This document shows, one piece after another, positions 10,441 through 21,180 of a stretch of 64,000 bases of DNA. The stretch's first letter is position 1. Every line of letters starts with the position of its first letter. The notes beneath the pieces are model-generated. The model searched no databases, was not told the DNA's origin, and saw nothing but the letters and a program-made list of their open reading frames with translations. Source of the stretch: Isochrysis galbana (Eukaryota; Haptophyta; Isochrysidales; Isochrysidaceae); NCBI GenBank assembly GCA_018136815.1, contig CM030938.1, positions 5,356,749 through 5,420,748 of the forward strand, in the 5' to 3' direction. Made by a program: the position numbers and the translations under genes.

Positions 10441-11120
10441 GAGATAGAGATAGCGGAACCCTAGACCCTAATGGGAAATACAGTGAGGGTTTCCCCAGGC
10501 CAAAGTTTCGCGAAATGTTGTGCAAAATTTGGGTGGACCGACGAAATCGAAAATTTTGACCGAAATTTGGGTGCAAGTGCGAAGCGCTTAAGAACGGCGC
10601 ATAGCGCTGAAGAACGGCGCATAGCGCCGAAGCGAAATTTGGGCCCCGAAGCGCCCTCCCCCCCGCTCGCGCGTCGCCTCCCCTCCGCATGCGCAGCATG
10701 CGCATGGGGCCCTCTAAATAAAATATAATTACAATTGGCAACTGGGAATATCGGCGGCTTCGCTGAGCCAAGGGCGACGCGAAGCACTTACTATTGACTA
10801 TTGATTGCGTCCGTATGAGTTGTATATATAATTGTGTGCTTTTGTGAACTTCTCAGGTATTAATGTGAGCGTTTAAAATAAAACTCGACTCCAGTACTCC
10901 TTAGGATCCTGATCAAGATTGTAGTTGCGCGCGGATCGGTCTACAAAAGTACTCGCGCTCGCGGTACTCTCATGAGGCGCACTCTTTACAATAAAACTCA
11001 TTGCGATAGTCGTGAGGCGCACTCTTTTACAGTAAAACTACTTGCGATAGTCGTGAATGAAATGCACTCTTTTGAAAACAACTGAGCGTTAGTACCACTA
11101 CTCCTACTAGCCCGGTGCTA
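10441..11120. repeat. Repeat-rich spacer with a 41-bp tandem array
   Basis: 10590-10640 has two copies of GAACGGCGCATAGCGC. At 10970-11075 three units of about 41 bp share GTGAGGCGCACTCTTTTACA and ACTT/ATTGCGATAGT. No gene is seen. Confidence 0.6.
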
Positions 11121-11606
11121 TCACGACATCACGACACCCCTCAGCGCACTTGCCCGCACGCCTTGTAGTGATGATACAGACACATACACATATGCATCCG
11201 CTTCTGCGGACAAGGTCTGGTCAGGGAACTCACGCACGCGGGTGAGGGATGAGATTTTGGGCTCTGCGGTCTGGCGTGAGCAGACCTGGCGTCTTCGCTT
11301 TCCCGCGGGCGGCTTGTGCTTCGCCTTGCGCTTTCGCTCGATACGGGCCAAAAGCGGTCGGCCGTCCTCTCCCTCTCCATCCTCCTCCTCAGGATCCTCC
11401 TCCTCCTCTAGGTCTTGCGCTCGAGCTGCAGCGCTTGCAGCAGCGCTGCGCGCGGTGAAGAACTCCTGCCACTGTCGGTGCGCCGAGATCGTGGCCGAGG
11501 CGGTGGCTGCGGCTGTGGAGGCGGATACTGTCGCCCTTACTTGGGCGCCAGCCCCATGCTCGCTATCGCTGTCCTCCACCGTGGCTTGGGCTCGTGAGCT
11601 AGGCAT
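11121..11606 (-). CDS. Low-complexity acidic/basic ORF, unrecognised
   Basis: ATG 11606 opens a 161-aa frame with an Ala-rich part, an acidic run (DLEEEEDPEEEDGEGEDG) and a basic patch (RIERKRKAKHKPPAGKRRR) that could act as a nuclear localisation signal. The C-terminal ALSAEADAYVYV-type segment is unusual for noise. No family is recognised and the surroundings are repeats, so this may be an element-encoded protein or chance. Confidence 0.3.
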   Translation of the reverse strand: MPSSRAQATVEDSDSEHGAGAQVRATVSASTAAATASATISAHRQWQEFFTARSAAASAAARAQDLEEEEDPEEEDGEGEDGRPLLARIERKRKAKHKPPAGKRRRQVCSRQTAEPKISSLTRVREFPDQTLSAEADAYVYVSVSSLQGVRASALRGVVMS

Positions 11607-11678
11607 GGCCGCTCTCGCGCTCCAGTCTAGCCACGGGCCCACTTCGCGCCAGCAATTCCCGCCCCCCGCCCCCCCCAT

Positions 11679-12601
11679 CCGGTATCCCCCCCCTTGGTAT
11701 TGTGTCCTGGTCTCTTAGACGGCCCAAATTTCGCGAAATTTCGAACGAAATACGTCCTCGAAAAATGAGCCCAAATGTCGAAAAAAATTTCCGAAATCCT
11801 GGCCTGTCCCTAATCGGGGGGGGGTGCAAATCCCCCCATCTCCCTTTCTCCATTCTCCTCCACCCCTCTCCCTGCGGCGCGTCGCCATGCGGCGCGCCAC
11901 GGCCTGCTCTTAGAGGGCCTTTGGGAGCTCCCAAAGGGCCAGCAAGGGCAGCTCAGGGGGCAGTGGAGGCTGGGGCTCAGCCCCTGGCCCCGGGCACACT
12001 GCGGCAGGCCTGCCCCAGGCGTGACCCTTATCACCTTTGGCATTCCTTTGAGACTCGACTAGTGAACGCCGACCCCCAGTTGAACGGCATACGTTTAGGG
12101 GATAACGAAATGTACCAGTAGTATGCATAAACTTGGCAGTTGCGCCTGCACGCTTGCCGCTTGCTATTGCCAAAATTTAAACATACTGCTTTACGGCCGT
12201 CATTGCATACCACGTAAATAGCTAACGTGTCATACTCCCTTCCGGTCGCCAACATGCATAGCACTAGTACCTAGAAGTCACAGTACGCAGTAGTAGTAGT
12301 TGTTGTTGTCTTCAACTTGGATTGCATAGATGTGTTATTGCCGCATGCGGCGACGCGAGAAGGAGGAAGAGCCGATCGCGTAAAAAGCACGGCTTCTATT
12401 CGGCTCGTAAGCTTAGAACACATGACGAGCTGAACGAACACCTGAAGCGCAGTTTCCCGAAAGCTAGCGTGCGGGACTACGCACACAAGTTGAAATGGAG
12501 CAGCGGGCATGCTTGGGCTGTGACACGAGATGTGTCGTCGGCGCTTGCCATTACAGCCATCCGCGCGGCCCTACTCACGTGGAAGCTTGCGTACCGGTGC
12601 C
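11679..12601. other. Intergenic region, one weak plus-strand frame
   Basis: 11720-11830 is AT-skewed with repeated AAATTTCG-like words. A plus frame at 12322-12723 (no ATG start) contains RKLRTHDELNEHLKRSFPKA and HKLKWSSGHAWAV, which looks protein-like but is unrecognised and lacks clear splice sites. GTAGTAGTAGTTGTTGTTG at 12287-12307 is a microsatellite. Confidence 0.3.
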
Positions 12602-14131
12602 TCATATTGTCTTTTTACCGCCCTCAGGCACCCTCAGCTGGCGTGCTTGCTTCTCGTCAGCCTGAATCCGGTCCAGCTCCTGCACATGAGGACATGGAGG
12701 ACCCGCTAAGAACCCGCGCCTAGACATGGAGGGCCCGCTAAGAGACCCGCGCCTACCCCAAACAGTTGCTACGCCGAGATCGCACATGGAGCTTCTCAAA
12801 CGGACCTGTAAGAGTAGTTTGATGGGTGCCTCGGCGTCTCCCAGTGGTTTTGCAGTTCGCCGGCCCGTCATGCACCGTTGTGCCACCTGCACGGCCAGTT
12901 CCTCGTACCGGTCAACTTCGTCAGCGCTTCCAAGCCGGAGCGCAGGATTGCGGGCACCTGCAAAGCCGAGGGAGGTGCGAACCACCTCGCACATACAGAA
13001 TCCAACTGCATCCTCCGCAACTTGGCGAAGTTCAGCCTTCGAGGCGCCAGTCGTGGCTAGTTGCGCGGAGTACTCCTGCCACGCCGTCGAAATCGCGCTG
13101 CGCAAGTTGCCGGCAATGCCAGTGCCATCAGACCTCCGTGACGTTTGTACATGGAATATGAAGCCGCAGACGAAGGCGAACATGAGGGAGCCGATGTCGA
13201 GCCCCGGCGGTCCAAAGACAGCGAATTCAGGGTCGATCACCTTGACACTGCGGCCGTCCGCCGCGACCATCACCGAGCCGGCATGGCAATCGCCATGGCA
13301 TAACGCGCGTTGTGACTCACTGCCCAAACTGTAGCCAAGGTAGCGGGCTTTCAAGGAGAGCACTTCAGCCATGAAAGCGGGATCTGAGCTAGCCAAGGCG
13401 CGCCCACGTGCGGAGTGCTCGTAACAGACGTTAAATACGTGCTCGAGCTGCACAGCTCGCAGTTCGTGGTTCCAGTATCTGACAGCTCGCTGTGCGGTCT
13501 CAACTTCACGCCCTTCCTTGTCCATCGTGCGGCCATGCACTTGCCCGAGGTAGCTGCCCGCGGCGGCAGCGGCCGCAGCTGGGACGCCTGCGGCCGGGTC
13601 GAAGCAGCGTTCGATGAGAAGCTCGTGCCCTTCCAGGAAGTCCATCACCATTACCATATGTGCCTCGTCAAACACATGGAGCGCAGGCTGAAAGCGCGCC
13701 GCCTCTGCCTCTCCAAGCACCGCTGCGGCGTCAGTGTAGTAGCACACCTCCCTCCGCATGCGCGCGGCGTCGAGAAGCATCTGCGGCTGCCACTTGACGA
13801 ATCCAGTCGCGTGCTTTACGAACAGTCCGCGCACAGCCCCGCGCGCCCTCAGAGAGAAAGAGAAGTTGACGTTGCCATCGGTGAGCTCTGCGACAGAAAC
13901 GTGTGGCAGCAGCAGTCTTCTGGCGGCCCAGGCGAGCGGACGCGGCAGACGGAGGAGTAGGGCGGGGGAGAGCGAGGAGAGGAACCACCGCGCAAGCCTG
14001 CCCGTCGGAGCGAAGCCTACGCCCCACGCCGCACCGGCGCACGCGAGGCGGCCCACGTAGAGCGCCGCGCCGTCGCCGCACAGCGCCATTGCGCCTCTCC
14101 CGCACTTCACGGACTCCGAGCAACACACCAT
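12602..14131 (-). CDS. Methylthioribose-kinase-like protein (APH/choline-kinase fold)
   Basis: Single exon, 509 aa from ATG 14131. The frame stays open upstream, but 14131 is the first ATG after a TATA-like stretch on the minus strand (14147-14160). The kinase begins with DGNVNFSF (about residue 85). Brenner's phosphotransferase motif is LCHGDCHAGSVMV and the Mg-binding motif is DPEFAVFGPPGLDIG, the signature of S-methyl-5-thioribose kinases, which act in methionine salvage. About 75 hydrophobic or Arg-rich residues precede the domain and could target an organelle. The last about 60 residues cross a local 35-bp direct repeat (about 12692-12762), so the C-terminus may be aberrant. Another sugar or aminoglycoside kinase of this fold is less likely. 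Confidence 0.75.
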   Translation of the reverse strand: MVCCSESVKCGRGAMALCGDGAALYVGRLACAGAAWGVGFAPTGRLARWFLSSLSPALLLRLPRPLAWAARRLLLPHVSVAELTDGNVNFSFSLRARGAVRGLFVKHATGFVKWQPQMLLDAARMRREVCYYTDAAAVLGEAEAARFQPALHVFDEAHMVMVMDFLEGHELLIERCFDPAAGVPAAAAAAAGSYLGQVHGRTMDKEGREVETAQRAVRYWNHELRAVQLEHVFNVCYEHSARGRALASSDPAFMAEVLSLKARYLGYSLGSESQRALCHGDCHAGSVMVAADGRSVKVIDPEFAVFGPPGLDIGSLMFAFVCGFIFHVQTSRRSDGTGIAGNLRSAISTAWQEYSAQLATTGASKAELRQVAEDAVGFCMCEVVRTSLGFAGARNPALRLGSADEVDRYEELAVQVAQRCMTGRRTAKPLGDAEAPIKLLLQVRLRSSMCDLGVATVWGRRGSLSGPSMSRRGFLAGPPCPHVQELDRIQADEKQARQLRVPEGGKKTI

Positions 14132-15293
14132 AGGCCGGGAAGTTCTAAATAAAGTTATAATGGGCCGGCCGGGCGGGCCCCCCCGCCCGCGCGGTATCTG
14201 GTATCTGACTGATAACTTCACCCAGCCGAATGGGCTGGAGTGCCCAACTTTCGAACGCGACCAGGCGCGCTGGGTGCGAGGAGGCTCAAGCTGGACGGCC
14301 AAGAAGTCTCTTGAGAGCCTGGGCTGCCCCGGTGTCAACGAGTCCGCGAACGCGATGCACTTGGCACATGGCACTTGGCGACTTGGCGACCGCCTCGGTA
14401 GATGTGTGGATGTAGATGGAATAGTAAGTCTTGCAGTGGCAGCGCAGGCGCGCGAAGAGCGAAGAGGGCTGTATGGCAATGCTCGCCACAATTCCCGAGC
14501 GCGCGGGTGGGTAGTCCGCGGGGTTGGGGGTTGGGAGGGAGAGGGAGCGTACCAATAGCCTGGATGGGGTTCTGCGCGTAGGAGCGCGTAGGCAAGCCGG
14601 TGTCATCCTCCTCAGGTTGGGGTTGGAAGGTTGGAAGTTGTGTGGTGTGGGGCTGGCGGCCATGCTGCGTGGGCAGGTGAAGCAGAAATCGGCCGAGTGC
14701 GGTGGCATGAAACGCCGGTGAGACCGCCGACCGGTGTACCCGGACCTTTAGTCCGAACACCAGCGACAAGGGGGGAAGGGGGGGCTGCCCACCCAGTGCT
14801 CTCGCTGGAGCGCGGTGAAGGTCGGCCTGTCAGGCAGGTCGGTCGCGCCATCGCTCTGCCTCGGAATCGGATTCGAGCGGGGAGAGAGACGAGGGGAAAT
14901 CTTCCCCCGGTCCCCGGTCCCACTATAAAAAATTGGGCCTCCGGATCAACAAGCTTTTTTTCAACCCAGCCTCCCCCACCGCTCTAAAAAAGGGGACCCC
15001 AAGTGCAAGTGCTGCATCACCTTCTTACCGGGCTACTGGCTTTTGGCAATAGATTGTAGTACAAACACTTACACTTAGATGTTTTATTATCATTATCTGC
15101 CGGGGCGGAGAATCCCCCTTTAGGCTTTCGCAGGGGCCCTCCGCCCGCGGTGCAAAAATGCAGCACCCCACCCACCCCCACAATGTTTGTACGTAGTCGA
15201 ATACTTGACCGCCCTATTACTTGTGGAGACACGATTTGCACGTGGCACACTTCGTAATGGGCAGTGCGCCCCGAAGAGCTGAACGAGCTGCAC
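14132..15293. repeat. Spacer with dispersed repeat B, copy 2
   Basis: 14838-14935 repeats the block at 8470-8585 (CATCGCTCTGCCTCGGAATC, GAGACGAGGGGAAATCTTCC) and ends in CCACTATAAAA. The rest (14160-14800 and 14940-15290) has no convincing gene. Confidence 0.5.
14147..14160 (-). promoter_or_regulatory. TATA-like box upstream of the kinase gene
   Basis: The minus strand reads TTATAACTTTATTTAG, about 15-30 bases before ATG 14131. The spacing suggests a very short leader, as also seen before the DEAD-box gene. No experimental start is known. Confidence 0.4.
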
Positions 15294-16169
15294 TCACAAA
15301 TACGCCATGATGCCATTTGCTACAATCGGCCGGTACCGCGATAGCCGGTCCTTCAGCATCCCTGCCCTCTTCAGCAGGGACCGCAAGTCTGCAGATCCCG
15401 GAGGGGGCTTGCCACGACCTATAATAGTGTGCGTGCGCAACTGCTTTGGTATCTGGTGTGCCGACTCGTATTTCAGCAGCTGTTCCTCCAAGGCATTGGA
15501 AATCGTGGTAAGCTTGGCAGCCTGATAGTCAAGCCACTGCCCAGTCTCCAAGTTTGCTTGCAGTAGTGTCGTGGGCTTCCCCAAAATGTTCAATTTGGCC
15601 CCGACGTGTAGATCCCAGCATGTCAGATGAGCTCGTCGCATGGACTCCGCGTGCTGATTGTGTGAAAGCTTCTCGTGCAACCGCATCGACATAATCTTTG
15701 TGTCCTTGCCTACCACGCCAGCTAGAGACTCCTTCTCTGGGCAGTAAATCTGGTCCTTGTCCAAATGGCGCACCTCCTTGTCTAGGATGATTTGGAATAG
15801 CTCCGTGCTCATGTCAAAGCAGATCTCCATGTATCTCTTCGTATTGAACTCGGTCCACCAGCTCTTGAATGTCAAAAACTGTAAATCCGGCACTGGGTTG
15901 ACCGGCATCTTCAGTTTGATGTATCCAGCACCAGCCACACTAAGCTTAGACTGCCCCATCGAGCGGTCAGGTTGGAGCCTTGGCAAGCCCTTTGCCTTCG
16001 GGTCATATTCCTCTGGCCTGGCCTCCGGAGGATCGGCCACCCCGTGCTCGCCGTCCTCAGCTGATCCGTCCTCTCTGGGTAACGCCTCCACGTTCTCCTC
16101 GCCCATCGGCGCTGTGCCTAGCGCCTCCAGCTCCGCCGCTCGCAATGCACCGTGTTCCTCCACCTCCAT
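15294..16169 (-). CDS. Conserved-looking protein of unknown function, 291 aa
   Basis: A single exon starts at ATG 16169 (MEVEEHGALRAAEL); the frame continues upstream without another ATG. The first about 65 residues are acidic and disordered (PREDGSAEDGEHG). From about residue 80 the protein is ordered-looking and non-repetitive, with aromatic and charged segments such as FLTFKSWWTEFNTKRYMEI, LNILGKPTTLLQANLETGQW and YQAAKLTTISNALEEQLLKY (a probable helix). No signal peptide or membrane span is seen. I do not recognise the family. Codon use is like the other host genes, so I regard it as real. Confidence 0.55.
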   Translation of the reverse strand: MEVEEHGALRAAELEALGTAPMGEENVEALPREDGSAEDGEHGVADPPEARPEEYDPKAKGLPRLQPDRSMGQSKLSVAGAGYIKLKMPVNPVPDLQFLTFKSWWTEFNTKRYMEICFDMSTELFQIILDKEVRHLDKDQIYCPEKESLAGVVGKDTKIMSMRLHEKLSHNQHAESMRRAHLTCWDLHVGAKLNILGKPTTLLQANLETGQWLDYQAAKLTTISNALEEQLLKYESAHQIPKQLRTHTIIGRGKPPPGSADLRSLLKRAGMLKDRLSRYRPIVANGIMAYL

Positions 16170-16253
16170 CGGTGGGAGGGGTGAACGAGCGCTGCGTGAC
16201 TTCCCCTTGCTTGCACGCAGATGCCAGATGCACCAGAGCGAGCGAGAGAGCAA

Positions 16254-16914
16254 AACGAGAGCGAGCGAGAGCGAGCGAAGGCCCCTACTCCCACCGAAAA
16301 GCCTGTCCGAGCCGACTCTCTCACTGCTGCGGCCGCTCGCTCGATCCGAGCCTGAGGAGAGAAGGGGAAGGAGAGAAACGACCCGGCAAGGAAAGATACC
16401 GGCAGGGGGCAGCTGTCAGAGGTCTCTTGGGGTGGTGATTTTAACCATAGTGCTGTGCGAGGGTAGCCGTAACCCGCCCTCACAAATCACAAATAGATAG
16501 GTCTAATTTGCTATCTTCCCCGCGTCCCTTTACCTGTCCCTGGGGGCAATCGGGTTTGATTTGCGACCTCTTCTCATCTTCCCCTAGGCACGTCGCATTT
16601 CTCTCGTCTCTCGTCTGCTAAAATAGTAGATAGTTAGCCCGGTCACCGGTCACTCACACTCACTCATTTTAACCACTATTTCCCACCTCCCCTGGGTGCC
16701 CAAGGATTCCTTAGGGTTCCCCCCTACCTGCCCCGCCAGCCGCCTCCCCCCTCCGAACGACCCCTTCCCGCCCCACGAACCACGAAGGGCAATGGCGTCG
16801 GTGAGTGACCCCCCGACCCCCCTCCCTTTCCCATCCCCCGCGCGTGGCGGTCTACTTGGGGAGATTGAGGCGGGCGCTCACGGGAGCACGGGCTCTTTTG
16901 ACGGAACGCGACTT
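16254..16914. other. Intergenic region, no gene seen
   Basis: 5' flank of the unknown gene, including AGCGAGCGAGAG-type repeats at 16237-16280. The ATG at 16792 followed by GCGTCGGTGAGTGACC could be a short first exon with a GTGAGT donor, but nothing downstream supports it. Confidence 0.3.
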
Positions 16915-16995
16915 TTGGGTAGTAGGGAGGTACACTAGCACACTGCCTCACACCGCACACTTAGCGGGGAATTTTAAGAAGATTTTTTTTTAGCT
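16915..16995 (+). repeat. 80-bp dispersed repeat, inverted partner at 46268
   Basis: GGGTAGTAGGGAGGTACACT, CTGCCTCAC.CCGCA, AGCGGG.AATTTT.AAGAAGA and a T-run match the reverse complement of 46268-46355. It may be the end of a small transposon; no coding sequence is seen. Confidence 0.6.
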
Positions 16996-17092
16996 ACAGC
17001 TACAGGCGACCTGACCAAAAAATAAAGAAATATACACTCTTATAGCATAAAACAGTCGATCAATTAAGGGCTAGTTGTTGCACCTGTCCCTA

Positions 17093-17880
17093 TCACATGT
17101 GGCAACTGAGTGACGAATTGGAGTGGCCCATAGGGCCTGAGGGCAATGAGGAAGGGGCAAAGCCGGCGGCAGGCGTGGCGAGGGAGGCCACTTCAGAGGT
17201 GCTGACGGGCTGAAGCCCGTCAGCAGAGGAAGGCGGGCAGGCGGGCTTGAGCGAGGGCGAGGACGGCGGCGAAAGCGACATGGAACGAGCGGCGAAAGGC
17301 GAGGGTGAGTGAGAGGAGGGCTGTGGTGGCAGGGGCTGGCGAGGCGAGGAGGGATTGTAGGGTCTGAGTGTTACGAGAGCGAGAGCGACGAGAGCGAGAG
17401 CGACGACGGATGACGACTGGCGACAGGCCGACGGACAAAGACACCCAGGAAGACACCCCGACTCTCGCCCCACGACTTTCTCACATAACTCGACTGAAAT
17501 CAAACCCAAACACTCCGATCAGACAACGACGGACGACGATCAAAGGGCGATCTGTCGACGATCTTGTCTGGAACGGGAATCGCACCATAACGGAAACGAG
17601 GGGCAATCTTGCTACGCAGGATTCCAAGAGACCTACCAAATAAGACGAAAGGAGTGCGATGTGCCTAAGGGGGAGATGCGAAGAGGTCGCAAATTAAACC
17701 TGATTGCCCCCAGAAGCAGATAAAGAACCGCAGGGGAGATAGCAAATTAAACCTATCTGCGAGGCGCCTGGGAGGAAGAGAGGTGGGGAAACTTCCCTTC
17801 TCTTTCGAGAGAAAGAGAGAGAGCGCTCCACAACCCCCGATCCCATGCATCCAAGCGAAGCTTTTGACCGAGAACGCGAG
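17093..17880 (-). mobile_element. LTR-retrotransposon leader and gag head, minus copy 1
   Basis: On the minus strand a C/T-rich leader (CGCTCTCGCTCTCG repeats near 17370-17400) leads to ATG 17281. The 62-residue frame starts MSLSPPSSPSLKPACPPSSA and stops at 17093. The same block occurs at 48590-49392 (-), and related heads start at 22504 and 50039 (+). Both minus copies lose similarity at the same point, next to GACGAATTGG. Confidence 0.6.
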
Positions 17881-18950
17881 AAAGCAGAGAATTATAACGA
17901 TAGATACCGAACGACGAAGAGAAGAGCGAAGCCTAACGAGTGTCGATTCGCGAATGCGACACCCCCCTGCTAGGATCGAGCGTCCCGCGAGGGAAAGAAG
18001 AGAACCTAACGGATGGCGGAGAGCTCCAAACAAGCCACGAGAAAGGCAGAAGAGCAATCCTGAACGAGACCGAACGAGCCCAGAGCGAATGAACGAATAA
18101 ATTCGAAGAGCGAATGAAACATTTAATCCGAAGAGCGAATGAAACAATAAATCCGAATGGATAGAGAGCCACGCGCCCAACGCCGAACCAAGACGGAAGA
18201 CGTGATGAGCGACGCACCGAGAAGTTACGAACAATCGAGGACCGATGAGAACGCAGAACGACGAGAATCGAGAATCGAGAGTCGAGAGCGAGAAACGAAG
18301 AACGCGGAACGACGAGAATCGAGAATCAAGATCGAGAGCGAGAAACGAAGAACGATAAGAACGCGGAACGATGAGAATCGAGAATCGAGAATCGAAGAAC
18401 GAACGACGAACGACGAACGACGAACTATAAGAATAGTGCGCGGCGATCGAAGAGACAAGGGGTACCACACCCGTCCGGACGATGAGGTGTAGAATCGGCG
18501 GCCGGCGCGGCAGACCGCAGGACTCAACGCTGCAACCCATCCCCTTCTCTCTTTTACGAGAGTTTTACCTGGATGTTTGGGCGGTGTGGCGGCACCCAAG
18601 TTACAACGCGGCGTCTCCTGTTCTTCGATATATGAGTAGTCGAACAGCCAACGGCGAAAGGCGGCGAGATATCACGACGGGCTCGGCACGTCACGCGCGA
18701 GCTAAACGACGAGGTACGGGGGTCTCCTGACAGAGCGCAGCGAAAGGGGAGGGAGATCCATCCTCCGTGGTCGAAAGGGGGGGCGAGCCATACCTCTCTT
18801 CCCGCGGGGGGAACTATTCGGCGGCCGCGGGGGGAAAATTCGGCGACCGCGGGGGGGAACTGGAAAAGAATTCCCGTACGTTCCCGTACCGCGATCAAAC
18901 GTAAACGACGGCGTTGAGAGATATCTGAAGGGGCGTGACAGTCGCGACTG
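17880..18950 (-). repeat. LTR-like region downstream of the chromodomain frame
   Basis: This 1.07-kb stretch lies between the stop of the chromodomain frame (18951) and the leader of the next gag head, where a 3' LTR is expected. It contains a purine-rich minisatellite (GAGAATCGAGAATCGAGA-type units, 18240-18420). I could not define LTR ends or target-site duplications by eye. Confidence 0.45.
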
Positions 18951-19771
18951 TCAGAAGAACGCAGAGGGTGTATCGAGGAGAGAGACGAGGGTGCGATCCG
19001 ATGGCGACAGGCGTGCGAGAGCCTCGGAGCGACAGCGAACGAAGGTAGGCGAGGCAAGCACAGCGTGCGCAATTGCGTGGGAGCCAAACCACGGGGAACC
19101 GCGCGACGATCCCGACGAGTACCACCACTGCCCGAGGACGAAGACCGCGTGCTGCGGCCGCATCATTGGACCTGCAGGGTTGGCAACAGACGGGCGGGCT
19201 GAGACGGGCAAATGGGAGACATGAGCAATGGGGCCACTGTGCGAGGACGGTGCGAGACGAGGCGAGCGGCGCGGGGCCTGATGATCCGAGCCGGTGGTCT
19301 CGGATCCCACGGGAGCTTCGATCGCGTGCGACGTCGGTGGAGTTGAGACGGTCTGAGATTGTGATTCTGCAGCCCGCTTTCTCATCTGAGGCTTACGAAG
19401 AGGCGGGAAGGGGTGAGCATCATCATAGGCAGTGACGAGCGACTCGCAGCGGCGAAGCAATTCGGCTAGCGGCTCCCATGTGGCCGCAGCTTTCGCGTAA
19501 CCACGCCACTTGACGAGATACTGCCTGGAATCACCTCGACCCTTGCGGTCAAGGAGTGAATCCACCAGATACTCATCTCTTTGGACGGGNNNNNNNNNNN
19601 NNNNNNNNNNNNNNNNNNNNNNNNNNNNNNNNNNNNNNNNNNNNNNNNNNNNNNNNNNNNNNNNNNNNNNNNNNNNNNNNNNNNNNNNNTCACCCACAAC
19701 ACGTCGCAGTCGGGCACAGGCTCTTCAGATTTCCTCTTCACAGACGACGTCTCCTTCCAGGTGCGGCGCAA
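18951..19771 (-). mobile_element. Ty3/gypsy chromovirus pol C-terminus with chromodomain
   Basis: The minus frame has a chromodomain at about 19330-19560: EYLVDSLLDRKG, QYLVKWRGY and TWEPLAELL, the canonical YxVExIL...YLVKWKGY...TWEP pattern. It follows the position of the integrase in chromoviruses, where it tethers the pre-integration complex to chromatin. Upstream coding (RRTWKETSSVKRKSEE, about 19700-19771) lies beyond the N gap and is in a different frame, which the unsized gap explains. The tail after the chromodomain is Ser/Pro-rich and ends at 18951. No integrase or RT is visible, so the copy is partial. Confidence 0.75.
19590..19689. other. Assembly gap of 100 N
   Basis: Exactly 100 N, the usual placeholder for a gap of unknown size. 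It interrupts the chromovirus pol frame. Confidence 0.99.
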
Positions 19772-20885
19772 TAAGTCGCATCCCGCTCTCGCGTGGCGGG
19801 TAGATTGCCGAATAACTGCACTGGACTCTGCAAATCACACGCCGCATGATGCTTGCTTCCCCCACACCGTGTGGCAGGTCTTCATGGAGCATCTCAAACG
19901 GCTCGCCGTGGAGTCCAAGTAATGCTGAGGGTCAAAGAAGTCGAGGGTCCATGCGGCGCTAGAGCAAGAGTGTGGTGCGGGCGGGGGAGAGCCGACGACG
20001 GCCGCGGGTGCGCCGCTACTGAGCTTCATGTTACCCCTGAGTTGCTAGCAGCTCAGGCTTGCTTTGGGGTGGTGAAGATGGAGTAGGCGCAAGACAGCCA
20101 CATTGCGCGAAAGGGAGCAATCAGTAGGGTGGCTGGTATCTATGGCTGGGTGGGTGCGAGCGGCGAGCGTGAGCGTCAAAGCATGTACGCCGCCGCATAC
20201 ATATACATCCGCGTTCGCCAACGTAAGAAAATAACAATTCAGCAACTTAATGTTCGGTCTAAAACTTCTGGCTTTTGGCTCCCTTGAAACGTCGTTCCGA
20301 ATGAGTGTTTTCATATGGGGAGCGTCTCAACTCGGCACTTCGCTGTGGTACCAACCCTTAAGTGTGGAAGGCAGGAAAGTCGTCCGCTTCACGGGGGGAA
20401 GGGGAACTCTGCGACGAGAAATATTGGACTCAAAACACAACGATGATAAAAAAAACATCTGAAGATTCCGGGCTACACACCTACTGGCTACAGGACTATC
20501 CATCTCTACTTCCAACGCCCTTATCTTCCCTCCCTCCACCTCTTCCCCTGCCCCCCTTCTTTCCTTTTTCTTTGGTTTCCGGGGTCCGGCCTCGGTGCAC
20601 TACCCGAGGCCTGGTTTGGAGTGTGGGTTCCGGGCAGGCCTTTTGGTCTCTTTCTTTCGTAGGTCGTGTCCCCCCGGCCACGGTTTGGTGGTTGGGTCCC
20701 GTCTAGATCGCAATGCCACTAGTGGCGCCCTCCCTTGCTCGTTGTATCAGTGGACAGTGGTTTACTCGTTTCCGTTGCTTCACTCCTTGGCCTCTTCGAC
20801 ATCGTGCGCGATCCTCAGCTTGGTGGCTAGCTCCACTAGCTCCTCGCTGGGTTTAAGCCCACCCTTGTCGTTTATTTGAAAAGGT
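19772..20885. other. Spacer with repeat fragments
   Basis: GAAGATTCCGGGCTACACACCTAC at 20461-20484 recurs at about 62389-62412 (TCTGGGC variant), both followed by CCTCCCTCCACCTC. GGCAGGCCTTTTGGTCTC at 20635-20652 recurs at 29318-29335. No gene is seen. Confidence 0.45.
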
Positions 20886-21180
20886 GTCGTTGCGTCAATT
20901 GTGGGACATCAGTCGAATTGAGCTATCAAATGTCCATAGTTATTTATACAACAATATTCACACGTGACCCTAGTGTCGACGTTTAACATCTACGGCGCGC
21001 GCTTTTAAGGATTGGTCTATTTTTGGCAGCAGGGTGCAGTTGTCACAGTGTCTTTTCCTGACGAACCAGCGCCCCCCCCATGGAGACGCCGTGCGTGCGT
21101 ATGCCGATTTGTTTCTCTGCGGTTCGCCTACACTTACGCAAACGTCCAGTATAAGAGAGATATCTAGAAGACTTCGCACG
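20886..21180 (+). repeat. Dispersed repeat C, copy 1
   Basis: GCGTCAATTGTGGGACATCA and GTCGAATTGAGC (20890-20925) match 28697-28732. About 170 bp on, CATGGAGACGCCGTGCGTGC (21078-21097) matches the 172-bp satellite at 28800-29230. The two loci therefore share a composite element. Confidence 0.6.

Noticed and set aside
14132-14491. N-terminal extension of the methylthioribose-kinase-like frame
   Set aside because: The extension begins at a TTG codon and lies upstream of a TATA-like box; ATG 14131 is the first ATG near the domain.
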